A stretch of 64,000 bases of DNA from Kluyvera sp040932435 (GTDB lineage: Bacteria; Pseudomonadota; Gammaproteobacteria; Enterobacterales; Enterobacteriaceae). Shown piece by piece: positions 1 to 6,487 of the stretch (its first letter is position 1; the number at the start of each line of letters is the position of its first letter). The position numbers and the translations under genes are program-made. Under the pieces are notes generated by a model. That model saw only the letters and a program-made list of their open reading frames with translations, was not told the DNA's origin and ran no database searches. The DNA is taken from the NCBI RefSeq assembly GCF_040932435.1, contig NZ_JBFQGA010000006.1:1-64000 (forward strand). Direction: 5' to 3'.

Positions 1-141
1 CATGCACTGTTCTGATTTTCGCAGCACCGCCTCAACGTGGTCAGCATGCCAACCTTTCTCTGGTAGCTCACAGCCGCAATAAGCACAACGGCCACCGAAT
101 TTCATGCGCAGAACTGCGCGTTGTTTCTTCGTCAGTGCCAT
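1..141 (-). CDS. HNH endonuclease, partial at window edge
   Basis: Only the first 47 codons are in the window; the gene runs off the left edge. From the ATG at 141 the product has a Cys pair (CAYCGC, residues 19-24) followed by WHADHVEAV (residues 31-39), the zinc-knuckle and His/Asp-His layout of small phage HNH nucleases. Its start overlaps the stop of the preceding Ea22-like gene (TGATG), so it is the last visible gene of the leftward pL operon. The substrate is unknown. The family call rests on the motif alone because the C-terminal part of the HNH fold is not visible. Confidence 0.7.
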   Translation of the reverse strand, partial: MALTKKQRAVLRMKFGGRCAYCGCELPEKGWHADHVEAVLRKSEQCM

Positions 142-596
142 CAGGCTTCTCCTTCGATAACCTGGATGCCAGCCCCTGAAAGCGTTTGGCTGATTTTCGC
201 AACAGCCTCAACAGCACCTGCGTTATGCGCGTTCAGCTCCAGGTTTGTCATGCCACGTCGCTTTGATTCTGCAATGGTGATGCGTGCTTCTGGCAGCTTC
301 ACGGTGACGGTGCGGGACTCTGATTCCAGTTGCGGCAGGTCAGGAGTCTTAACACCAAATAGCGCCGCCAGTGCCCGGTAGTTCTGCTCGCTGTGATAGC
401 GACCTTTGCAGCGAACCAGTTTCTCGGCGGCGGCGGTTATTTCCTGCGCCTTCTCCAGCGCCTCTACCAGCGCCAGAATGTTCTCTGGACTTGCTTCGTC
501 CTGCCAAAGGTCAGATGTGTCACTCTCTGCTCGGTGTGCAATTTCAGACTCAGCGGCAAGGCGTAACGTTTTAGCCAGTGCGGTGATATCGCTCAT
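141..596 (-). CDS. Ea22-like early protein
   Basis: A 151-residue protein in the leftward early operon. Its first half (about residues 30-60, with SPENILALVEALEKAQ) resembles the region of lambdoid Ea22/ead proteins that precedes their coiled coil. The second half contains a probable beta segment (SRTVTVKLPEARI) and an Ala-rich C-terminus. There is no catalytic motif. The start ATG overlaps the stop of the upstream gene (ATGA), implying translational coupling. Ea22 proteins are nonessential accessory products of the lambda b2-pL region with no firm biochemical role. The family assignment is by resemblance and moderately confident; the gene itself is secure from operon position and coupling. 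Confidence 0.7.
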   Translation of the reverse strand: MSDITALAKTLRLAAESEIAHRAESDTSDLWQDEASPENILALVEALEKAQEITAAAEKLVRCKGRYHSEQNYRALAALFGVKTPDLPQLESESRTVTVKLPEARITIAESKRRGMTNLELNAHNAGAVEAVAKISQTLSGAGIQVIEGEA

Positions 597-874
597 TGGG
601 CTGACTCCTGAAGACCAATAGCCTCTGCAATTTCAGCCAGAACTTCTGCTGACTCTCCGGTTTCTCCAACCGGCTTATTCATCCAGTCAAAAGACACAAG
701 ACGCCCCGCATCGATTACTCCGATGTTGAAGTCATCACTGCCTTGCATCTTGAATCCGTGCTTAATGGCCTTGTCACGCTTATCGAATTCGACGCAATCA
801 GAGGTGTATTCAATTCCTCCGCCGTTTTCGTTGCACCACAGGTATTGCTGAATGACGATGTATGACTTACTCAT
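593..874 (-). CDS. Hypothetical early protein, 93 aa
   Basis: The start is placed at the ATG at 874 (MSKSYIVIQQYLW), not the longer in-frame start at 955, because 874 overlaps the end of the upstream gene by a few bases like every other junction in this operon, and the extra 27 residues are an out-of-frame readout of that gene. The product is mixed alpha/beta, acidic at the C-terminus, with no transmembrane segment or recognised motif. I do not recognise the family. It is expected to be expressed early from pL with its neighbours. Confidence 0.65.
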   Translation of the reverse strand: MSKSYIVIQQYLWCNENGGGIEYTSDCVEFDKRDKAIKHGFKMQGSDDFNIGVIDAGRLVSFDWMNKPVGETGESAEVLAEIAEAIGLQESAQ

Positions 875-1361
875 GCTCGGCTCCTTGGCGTAACTGTGCG
901 GCAAATCCATTGCAGAGTTCTCCGGCATCCTGCAGGACCAAGCGCGCATCTTCATGCAACCCTTGGGCGTATTGTTTCAGGTATTCGCCAGCCTGCTCGG
1001 CCCCTTTCGCTCGAACGTCAGCCAGATACGTGTCTGTTGCCTTGAATGGATTCTCAGCTTCAACATCGCGAGATACATATGCGTTGATTTCAGAAACGTA
1101 ATCCAGCGGAATACCGGCGTACATGTATTCATCAGCATTCACGTACTCGTCGTGGTTTTCGCTAATGTCTGTCAACAGGCGCAACATTTGCGCGTTTTCC
1201 GCTACTACCGCCGCCCGAAGCTCGATGGATTCAGTAAGGGCGACGTATACGGTATCCAGCCGGGTAATGACCTCAGTCATTATTTGGCGCTGCGCTGGTG
1301 GTAGGTCACCGACGGTCGCGTGCGCTTTTGCAATAAGCTCTTTCACTTTCAAGCGGCACAT
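867..1361 (-). CDS. Hypothetical early protein with Ea22-type C-terminus
   Basis: A 164-residue, largely helical protein. The stretch NPFKATDTYLADVRAKG (about residues 105-121) and the following Ala/Gln-rich helix look like the C-terminal tail shared by many lambdoid Ea22/ead-family proteins (NPFKATD..LA.VRA.G). The N-terminus has a helix-rich section with no identifiable domain. It overlaps both neighbours by a few bases, so it belongs to the translationally coupled leftward operon. Function unknown; I infer an accessory early role only from context. Confidence 0.65.
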   Translation of the reverse strand: MCRLKVKELIAKAHATVGDLPPAQRQIMTEVITRLDTVYVALTESIELRAAVVAENAQMLRLLTDISENHDEYVNADEYMYAGIPLDYVSEINAYVSRDVEAENPFKATDTYLADVRAKGAEQAGEYLKQYAQGLHEDARLVLQDAGELCNGFAAQLRQGAEHE

Positions 1362-1888
1362 TTGCGGATCTCCATCAGTTCGTTAAAGCGATTAATGAAG
1401 AGGCCGAATGCTTGCCCAGGGCGGAGAGGAATAACTTGAATGAGGTCCGAGCATGGGATCCCATCCAGACAATCCCACTTCGATCCGTCATCGATTTCCA
1501 GATCACGGCGCTCGGTGGCCAGCATAGTTAGATCTGCATATTTCACGACTTCGGTATGTTCCAACGGAATATCGAACTTGAACCGGATAAGGTCATCAAC
1601 ATAAGTCTCGATACGGCGGTAATCCGGCAGCAGCGCTTTCAGTGGTGCCGGTATGTCCTGGCAATAAGCTTCTGCGGCATCATGCATCAGCGCTTCAAAG
1701 GCGAATTCTGGCGGGACAATCTGGCTTACCAATACCGAGTGCTGCGCCACGCTGTAGAACTCCGGCAGGTGCCCGGCAAAGCGGCAGATATGGGAGAGGG
1801 CGGTCGCGATATCTTCAATATCAATATCGTCCACGGTAGCGGTCAGGTAGTTAAATTTCTTGCCGGATAATGTCTGAATGTAACTCAT
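1349..1888 (-). CDS. HD-domain phosphohydrolase (YfdR-like)
   Basis: A 179-residue HD-superfamily protein. With the start at 1888, His50 (VAQHS) and the doublet His69-Asp70 (MHDAAEAY) form the metal-binding core, with another Asp in the KYADLTML helix. This is the pattern of YfdR and YfbR-like 5'-nucleotidases, which dephosphorylate deoxynucleoside monophosphates. The chosen ATG has a GGAGAAA Shine-Dalgarno 5 bases upstream; the upstream Met codons are less likely. Phage copies may adjust nucleotide pools or modified-nucleotide levels during replication, which is inference. It lies between rdgC and the Ea22-like genes. Confidence 0.8.
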   Translation of the reverse strand: MSYIQTLSGKKFNYLTATVDDIDIEDIATALSHICRFAGHLPEFYSVAQHSVLVSQIVPPEFAFEALMHDAAEAYCQDIPAPLKALLPDYRRIETYVDDLIRFKFDIPLEHTEVVKYADLTMLATERRDLEIDDGSKWDCLDGIPCSDLIQVIPLRPGQAFGLFINRFNELMEIRKCAA

Positions 1889-1995
1889 TTCTTTCTCCAT
1901 ATTAGCGCGCTGCACCGCGCCATTAAATTAATGAATTGCTGAATTTAGCGTGCAGCAACCCAACCCATTGCATGGGTTAATTACGATCTGGGTTA

Positions 1996-2913
1996 TTAGG
2001 CTGCTGGTTTTTGTTGCTGTTCTTCTTTGTACGAAAGAAGCTCACACATCTGGTTTACTACTTTGCTGAATTGGAATAAATCCGTTCCGGCCTGATGGCG
2101 CCATTGGAATGCTTGATCATCTTCATCGTTGAATGTCTGCGCTTGGGTATTGATGCGCGAAAAATGGAAATTTTCGGTGAGAATGAAAGATACGCCGCAT
2201 CCTGCGAGCTCCATTTTATCAGCGGTGAAGCCACTATTAAGGCTATCGGCCAGTTCACTTTGAATTGATTCGTGTTCAGCTGAGTAGCGAATAACTTCCT
2301 TTTGATCGGCAAGGCGAGACAGCTGGATATAATTGCCGACGGTAAACCCTTCAAAGGCATTGGCCACGCCGTTGATATAGTTTTTCAATCGCGTAGTTAA
2401 ACCGTTTTTAATATCGCTGATGTTGATTGTTTCAGTCTTAACGGAGCCGACAACTTTAACCAGCATAGCCCCAGCCATACCGGCAATATTTTTATTGGTC
2501 GTATTGACCACTAATAGCTTTTCATCGGTGCTGTACAACGCAAGGATCAGCGTTGATTTGACGAATGCCTGCTTACATAGGTCAACGCGTACGCTGTCGA
2601 TAATTGCCAATCGTTCGACACGTTTAATTTTATTCCCGGACATATCTTCGATTCTTTGGATACGTGCTGCGGCTTCTTTCATAACAACATGCTGGGGAAT
2701 GATTTTCTGATCATGGCGGATCACGATGGCGTACCCGCCTGATATTGGGGTAACCAGTTCGCCGGTGATCGGGTTTGGAACAAAAGAGGTACGGGAAAAC
2801 TCAGTTTCACCGATCTCGGAGTAGGGGAGTTCGAGAAGGTGCCCCTCGATTGCCTCAATGCTTGGCAATGTTGCGCGGTACACAATAGCGTTACGGAATT
2901 TTGGTAATTTCAT
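1996..2913 (-). CDS. rdgC: Recombination-associated protein RdgC, phage type
   Basis: A 305-residue RdgC-family protein, the usual length for the family. E. coli RdgC forms a ring-shaped dimer that encircles duplex DNA and restrains RecA-dependent recombination. Recognisable features are the N-terminal FRNAIVYR strand (host RdgC begins FKNLMVYR), the IIPQHVV segment matching the host ILPSPVI region, and the C-terminal half around MELAGCGVSFILTEN. It is divergent from the chromosomal copy, as expected for a phage version. A GAGGAAAG ribosome site precedes the ATG. In the pL operon it sits where lambda carries recombination functions, so it likely modulates phage recombination. Confidence 0.85.
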   Translation of the reverse strand: MKLPKFRNAIVYRATLPSIEAIEGHLLELPYSEIGETEFSRTSFVPNPITGELVTPISGGYAIVIRHDQKIIPQHVVMKEAAARIQRIEDMSGNKIKRVERLAIIDSVRVDLCKQAFVKSTLILALYSTDEKLLVVNTTNKNIAGMAGAMLVKVVGSVKTETINISDIKNGLTTRLKNYINGVANAFEGFTVGNYIQLSRLADQKEVIRYSAEHESIQSELADSLNSGFTADKMELAGCGVSFILTENFHFSRINTQAQTFNDEDDQAFQWRHQAGTDLFQFSKVVNQMCELLSYKEEQQQKPAA

Positions 2914-3228
2914 TTAACTTTCCTCTGCACAAGGTTTCATCCATACATGTAGTTGTGGCGGTGGTGCCTCCACCTGCCAGCCCGGCCAGAACTGGCGACG
3001 TACACTAACCAAGACGCATTTTCATTTTTAAAGTTGAATATGCTGGTGGCCTCGTCACGTGCGCATAGCCGCATTACCACAACTGGAAGCGCACTCCGGT
3101 TTATGTTTCACACCTGTCACCCATAACTGGTAGAAAGGAGTGCGCTTTCATGTTGTGTGCCTGTCTTTTCACCACGTCAGGCTCGGTGGTATCTTGGAGT
3201 TCCTACACAGCCAAGAAGGAAACTAGCA
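2914..3228. other. Structured intergenic region upstream of rdgC
   Basis: A 315-base gap. It holds a perfect 11-base inverted repeat (AAGCGCACTCC at 3087-3097 and its complement at 3137-3147) with a 39-base spacer, and a GGTGG/CCACC hairpin near 2960-2975. On the minus strand a 45-codon ORF (3074-2937) ends just before the rdgC ribosome site but has no good Shine-Dalgarno. On the plus strand an ATG at 3151 follows AAAGGAG and opens a 36-codon ORF. Neither ORF is convincing on its own; the region reads best as a structured leader or small-RNA locus inside the pL operon. Confidence 0.4.
3087..3147. repeat. 11-bp perfect inverted repeat
   Basis: Arms AAGCGCACTCC (3087-3097) and GGAGTGCGCTT (3137-3147), 39 bases apart. 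There is no T-run beside the right arm on either strand, so it is not a simple terminator. The right arm includes an AAAGGAG ribosome-site-like sequence that the hairpin would sequester. Confidence 0.6.
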
Positions 3229-3420
3229 ATGACCAAAGAAGAAAAAATCCTGTATTTATTTGAACTATCAGTTAATACCCACACTGCGTATCAAGCGGCA
3301 GCGATGGTAGCTAATGAGAAATTCACAACGTCCGAAAAACCAATGGAAGACATCAGCAAGCTATACGACAAGTTCGAAGAGCTACTCGACAAAAAGTTTG
3401 CTGACGCTGGGTTTAAGTGA
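3229..3420 (+). CDS. Small hypothetical protein, 63 aa
   Basis: A charged, helical 63-residue product (starts MTKEEKILYLFEL, ends KKFADAGFK) with a good GAAGGAAA ribosome site before the ATG. It runs opposite to the surrounding leftward operon and its last 39 bases overlap the 3' end of the convergent small ORF at 3382-3561. The in-frame upstream start at 3157 lacks a ribosome site and is not used here. There is no recognisable domain. The amino-acid make-up and ribosome site favour a real gene, but antisense overlap with a pL transcript is a reason for caution. Confidence 0.5.
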   Translation: MTKEEKILYLFELSVNTHTAYQAAAMVANEKFTTSEKPMEDISKLYDKFEELLDKKFADAGFK

Positions 3421-3561
3421 TTTTTGAATAATCGATAAAACCCAACTTAAATTTTCTTGGGTGGGCGCAATGTCTCTGGCGATGAGCTCACTCTTCAAAA
3501 TGCCCAGCAACTCAGAACTAATTTGCAGGATGTCGCTTTCCTGCTTGATAACCGTCGCCAT
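3382..3561 (-). CDS. First gene of the pL operon, 59-aa protein
   Basis: A 59-codon ORF (MATVIKQESDILQISSEL...) with a strong AAGGGGGA ribosome site five bases from the ATG. It is the first ORF downstream of the pL promoter at 3669-3696, the position that lambda gives to the antiterminator N. The protein is amphipathic and helical, not Arg-rich, so it does not look like N. Its 3' end overlaps the convergent 63-aa ORF. Function unknown. Position and ribosome site support it being real. Confidence 0.6.
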   Translation of the reverse strand: MATVIKQESDILQISSELLGILKSELIARDIAPTQENLSWVLSIIQKSLKPSVSKLFVE

Positions 3562-3663
3562 AAATCCCCCTTGGACCTACCAATTAACCTGCGAATCATC
3601 CGGTCATTCATACGCCACCGGCGGCTACTTCGTGGGCGTCCTGCCTGTTCGCTGTTTCTAATA

Positions 3664-3696
3664 GGTACATTATGTACCGCTAGGGTACATTGTCAA
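3664..3696 (-). promoter_or_regulatory. Leftward early promoter pL with operator OL
   Basis: On the minus strand TTGACA (3696-3691), a 16-base spacer and CATAAT (3674-3669) form a near-consensus sigma-70 promoter. A perfect 15-bp palindrome GGTACATTATGTACC (3664-3678) covers the -10 box, and a second GGGTACATT half-site lies at 3683-3691. The same GTAC motif recurs at the cI-cro junction, so this is the CI/Cro operator OL controlling the leftward operon. Confidence 0.8.
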
Positions 3697-3697
3697 G

Positions 3698-3724
3698 AAT
3701 AAAAAAACCTGCCGAAGCAGGTTT
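3698..3724 (-). terminator. Rho-independent terminator of cI
   Basis: On the minus strand the stem AAACCTGC, loop TTCG, stem GCAGGTTT is followed by a T-run (3704-3698). It ends cI transcription immediately before the pL promoter. Confidence 0.8.
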
Positions 3725-3735
3725 ATGTTCTTACG

Positions 3736-4410
3736 TTAAAGCTTATGTCTGTGCCTTCGCGGTTTTCCAGAGAAGACGACAGTTCCAATAATTGAGCAAT
3801 TGCCATTAATCCTGATATATGGCTCTGGCCAGTTAACGTTTAAAGCCTTAAGAAACTTTTCGCCGCTGTCTTCTATCAACCGTTTAAAGGTCGTTTCGCC
3901 AGAATCGTGCATTAAAGCTATTACATCATCGCCATGAGATGCGGCGACCTCTGGGTCTACAAAAATCATATCACCAGGTCGATATTCGTCGATCATTGAA
4001 TCACCAATGACGCGCAGAATGTAAGTCATTGGCCCGCACGGAACAGGACAAGGATATGTTTCTACACTACTCAAATCTACCTCTGCATAACCAGCATCGG
4101 TCCATGCTCCGGCCTGTACCCAGGAAATAACCGGGACCATTTTAATCGTTCTATTAACGTCAGATACGTCTGGTGATTTTGCAATGTTGGTTGTTTGGTG
4201 TTCGGTGTCTAGCCAACCTTGTGGCAGGTCGAAACATTTTTCAATGTGCCTAGCCATAGCGTCACCAATACCCTTAGTGGCACCTTCACCCATAAACCGG
4301 CTGGTTTGTGTAGGTTCACGATCGATCATGTTGGCGAAATAGGTATTTCCGCCGACACCATCTCTCAATTTTCGGGCGTTTAATCGCCTGATTTCCTGGA
4401 TTGTTTTCAT
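3736..4410 (-). CDS. cI: CI-type repressor with S24 self-cleavage domain
   Basis: A 224-residue phage repressor. The N-terminal ~75 residues form an HTH domain. The C-terminal LexA/CI peptidase domain has the Ala100-Gly101 cleavage site (QAGAW), nucleophile Ser138 (GDSMID) and general base Lys176 (TTFKRL). RecA filaments should trigger autocleavage and prophage induction. The start is put at the ATG at 4410, because the predicted pRM -10 box ends only seven bases before it; the mRNA would be leaderless as for lambda cI. The longer TTG start at 4425 would lie inside the promoter. It represses pL and pR through the GTAC operators. Confidence 0.92.
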   Translation of the reverse strand: MKTIQEIRRLNARKLRDGVGGNTYFANMIDREPTQTSRFMGEGATKGIGDAMARHIEKCFDLPQGWLDTEHQTTNIAKSPDVSDVNRTIKMVPVISWVQAGAWTDAGYAEVDLSSVETYPCPVPCGPMTYILRVIGDSMIDEYRPGDMIFVDPEVAASHGDDVIALMHDSGETTFKRLIEDSGEKFLKALNVNWPEPYIRINGNCSIIGTVVFSGKPRRHRHKL

Positions 4411-4416
4411 CCGCAA

Positions 4417-4445
4417 ATTAAACAATGTGTACCTCTATGGTACAA
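4417..4445 (-). promoter_or_regulatory. pRM, promoter for leaderless cI mRNA
   Basis: Minus strand TTGTAC (4445-4440), 17-base spacer, TTTAAT (4422-4417). Transcription would begin at or within a base or two of the cI ATG at 4410. The -35 box overlaps the first operator (4429-4443), so repressor bound there would block pRM while repressor on the others could stimulate it. Confidence 0.65.
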
Positions 4446-4493
4446 GTACCTTGTAGGTTCATTTCTTTCGTGTAATATGTACACAGGAGGTAC
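4429..4493 (+). promoter_or_regulatory. Right operator region (three sites) and pR
   Basis: Three 15-bp sites share the form GTAC(C/A)-N5-GGT(A/T)C: 4429-4443 (GTACCTCTATGGTAC), 4446-4460 (GTACCTTGTAGGTTC) and 4479-4493 (GTACACAGGAGGTAC). The third includes the cro ribosome site. A rightward promoter fits TTGTAG (4451-4456), 16-base spacer, TAATAT (4473-4478). The layout matches lambda OR with CI and Cro competing. Confidence 0.7.
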
Positions 4494-4498
4494 ATATT

Positions 4499-4699
4499 AT
4501 GAAAGAGTATTGGGACTCTTTAACAAGAGAGCAGCAAGGCGACTTAGCTTGCAGTGTTGGTTCTACGCCGGGTTACCTGCGTTTGGTTTTCAATGGCTAC
4601 AAAAAGGCAGGTTTTTCCCTAGCTAAAAAACTGGAAGAAACCACGGCTGGGATAATCAGCAAATCTGATCTTCGCCCTGATATTTACCCTAAACAGTAG
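4499..4699 (+). CDS. cro: Cro-like transcriptional regulator
   Basis: A 66-residue protein divergent from cI, starting at an ATG six bases after AGGAGG. The central section (QQGDLACSVGSTPGYLRLVFNG) fits a helix-turn-helix of the YdaS/Cro type found in this position in many lambdoid prophages. It is the first gene of the rightward early operon, and its ribosome site is inside an operator, so its own synthesis should be repressed by CI and by itself. By position it should shut off cI and tune early transcription during lytic growth. Confidence 0.75.
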   Translation: MKEYWDSLTREQQGDLACSVGSTPGYLRLVFNGYKKAGFSLAKKLEETTAGIISKSDLRPDIYPKQ

Positions 4700-4742
4700 C
4701 AGGCGAGATGATTTTTAAAACCACAGAGAAAAGGGGTTAACC

Positions 4743-5294
4743 GTGGGTAACGAACCTATGTGGAAAGTCGAACGTCAGCCAGCCTGGCTGGTGGCCGCAC
4801 TTAAAAAGACGATTACCGATCTGCCTGGTGGATATGTTGAAGCAGCGGAATGGTTAGGAACGACCGAAAACTCGTTGTTTAACCGCCTGCGTACCGAAGG
4901 CGATCAAATTTTCCCGCTTGGCTGGGCGATGGTGTTACAGCGTGCTGGTGGTTCAAGCCACATTGCTGATGCCGTTGCGCACCACACCAACGGTGTATTC
5001 GTAAAGCTCCCGGACATTGAGCAGATGGGAAACGAGGAACTGCTGACGAAATTCAATGAGCTGCTGGCAGCGTTGGGCCGTTTTGCTCAATTCCACAATG
5101 AGTCAACAGCGGACGGTGTGTTGGATAACGAGGAAAACAAAAAGATGAAGGCAAAAGGCTACCGGGTGCAGTCGCTGGTGGCAGAAATAATGGTAGTGAC
5201 AGAAATGTTATTTGGGGAAGGTGACGCCCGCGAGTGTGCAGCTCCGGGCGTCCTGGCGAATAACTCTACGTGTATGGAGAAAAAATCCGCATGA
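4743..5294 (+). CDS. YmfL-family putative regulatory protein
   Basis: A 183-residue protein in the CII position of the rightward operon. It resembles YmfL of the e14 element: a short HTH-like N-terminal region (GGYVEAAEWLGTTENSLFNRLR, about residues 28-49) followed by a helical C-terminal part. The GTG start at 4743 is chosen because AAGGGG stands six bases upstream; an ATG five codons later lacks one. YmfL-type proteins bind DNA and some affect host division or replication; the exact role is unsettled. I infer a CII-like regulatory function from position only. Confidence 0.75.
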   Translation: MGNEPMWKVERQPAWLVAALKKTITDLPGGYVEAAEWLGTTENSLFNRLRTEGDQIFPLGWAMVLQRAGGSSHIADAVAHHTNGVFVKLPDIEQMGNEELLTKFNELLAALGRFAQFHNESTADGVLDNEENKKMKAKGYRVQSLVAEIMVVTEMLFGEGDARECAAPGVLANNSTCMEKKSA

Positions 5295-5617
5295 CCAGTT
5301 TAACGGCTTTTAACCGTTTACCGCAACTCAGGATGATCCCGGTGCCGGGTTCTCCGTTGTTTCGGTATGAACGCAGAGTATCAAACCGCTGGGTTCCATG
5401 TAACCACAGTCGGGCCGTATCCATTGTGGGGGTCTACTACCGGAGGGCAAAACGCTTATGCGCGTACTTAACCGAAGGTACCGGGACCACCGCGGCGTGC
5501 CAGTCCGTGTTATCCGCTGGGAACCAGAAACACAGCGCGTTATCTACTTGCGCGACAGCTACCCACACGAGTGCTTCAGCCCACTCGAACTGTTTCGCAA
5601 AAAGTTCAGGGAGATAA
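5291..5617 (+). CDS. Hypothetical protein upstream of DUF4222 gene
   Basis: The ORF begins at an ATG that overlaps the ymfL-like stop (ATGA). The first ~55 residues, with RYERRVSNRWVPCNHS and GVYYRRAKRLCAYL, look protein-like and resemble a small basic protein commonly found before DUF4222 genes. The last ~50 codons overlap the DUF4222 gene in another frame and are low-complexity Ser/Ala/Thr, so the true functional part may be the N-terminal half. No function is known. Confidence 0.45.
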   Translation: MTSLTAFNRLPQLRMIPVPGSPLFRYERRVSNRWVPCNHSRAVSIVGVYYRRAKRLCAYLTEGTGTTAACQSVLSAGNQKHSALSTCATATHTSASAHSNCFAKSSGR

Positions 5618-5637
5618 CGGAAGATCATGAGCACTAA
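5458..5637 (+). CDS. DUF4222 domain protein, 59 aa
   Basis: A 59-residue basic protein, MRVLNRRYRDHRGVPVRVIR at its start, with the RYRDHRGVPVRVIRWEP and YPHECFSP segments typical of DUF4222, a family seen only next to phage replication genes. The ORF overlaps the hypothetical gene upstream in another frame and its last bases overlap the ATG of the O-like gene at 5627. Function unknown. The rightward early operon context and conserved family both support a real gene. Confidence 0.75.
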   Translation: MRVLNRRYRDHRGVPVRVIRWEPETQRVIYLRDSYPHECFSPLELFRKKFREITEDHEH

Positions 5638-6487
5638 ATTAACCGGCTACGTATGGGATGGTTGCGCGGCGTCGGGCATGAAGTTGTCGAGTGTTGCGAT
5701 TATGGCTCGCCTGGCTGATTTCAGCAGCGACGAGGGCGTGTGCTGGCCGTCTATCGAGACTATTGCTCGTCAGCTTGGCGCAGGGCCGAGCACCATCAGA
5801 ACGGCAATCGCGAAGCTTGAAAAAGAGGGCTGGCTTACCCGTACCCAGCGCCGTAACGGCAACCGCAATGCATCGAATGTGTACCGCTTGAATGTAGTGA
5901 AACTTCAGGCTGCTGCCTTTTCTCAACTGTCAGATTCTGACACGTCAAAAACTGATGCATCAAAATTTGACGCCTCAAAATCTGACCCGTCGAAATCCGG
6001 TCAGCCTGGCGGTTTTGACCCGTCAGAATCTGGCGGGGATCCGTCAGTAAAATCAAAACCAGAACCACAAGTAACTACTAAAACCCCTTGTCCGGTTGCG
6101 GCGCAACCAGACCCTGAAATTGTGATTACTGACCAGGCGATTGTCGTTTTAACTCACCTGAACCAGATCAGCGGATCCCGGTACCAGAAATCAAAAACCT
6201 CGCTGGAAAACATCCGAGCCCGTTTGCGTGAGGGTTACAGCGTTGCCGACCTGCAGCTGGTGGTTGACCTGAAGCATGAGCACTGGAACGGGAACGATGA
6301 ACAGTACCAGTACATGCGACCGGAAACGTTGTTCGGGCCGAAGAAGTTCGAAGGTTACCTGTCCAGTGCAACCCGCTGGGAGAACAAAGGCCGTCCCACT
6401 CGTGATACCTGGGATAAAACCCGCGAACGCGACATAAACGCCATCAGCCAACCTAACGACACTATTCCACCGGGGTTCAGAGGATGA
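5627..6487 (+). CDS. Phage replication protein, O-like (HTH plus Phg_2220_C)
   Basis: A 286-residue protein with an N-terminal winged-helix domain (about residues 15-80: SVAIMARLADFSSDEGVCWP and PSTIRTAIAKLEKEGWLTR), a polar Ser/Asp/Pro-rich linker (about 100-155) and a C-terminal domain with LNQISGSRYQ and YMRPETLFGPKKFEGYL, the signature of the conserved phage C-terminal domain Phg_2220_C. Such proteins occupy the lambda O position and bind the phage origin. The linker DNA (about 5930-6060) is built of near-repeats of tcaaaatctga-type units, a plausible iteron-type origin inside the gene. No P-type helicase loader is seen next to it. Confidence 0.8.
   Translation: MSTKLTGYVWDGCAASGMKLSSVAIMARLADFSSDEGVCWPSIETIARQLGAGPSTIRTAIAKLEKEGWLTRTQRRNGNRNASNVYRLNVVKLQAAAFSQLSDSDTSKTDASKFDASKSDPSKSGQPGGFDPSESGGDPSVKSKPEPQVTTKTPCPVAAQPDPEIVITDQAIVVLTHLNQISGSRYQKSKTSLENIRARLREGYSVADLQLVVDLKHEHWNGNDEQYQYMRPETLFGPKKFEGYLSSATRWENKGRPTRDTWDKTRERDINAISQPNDTIPPGFRG

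Noticed and set aside
3461..3702. Plus-strand ORFs between the small protein and cI
   Set aside because: They are antisense to the well-supported 59-codon pL gene and run across pL; no ribosome sites.
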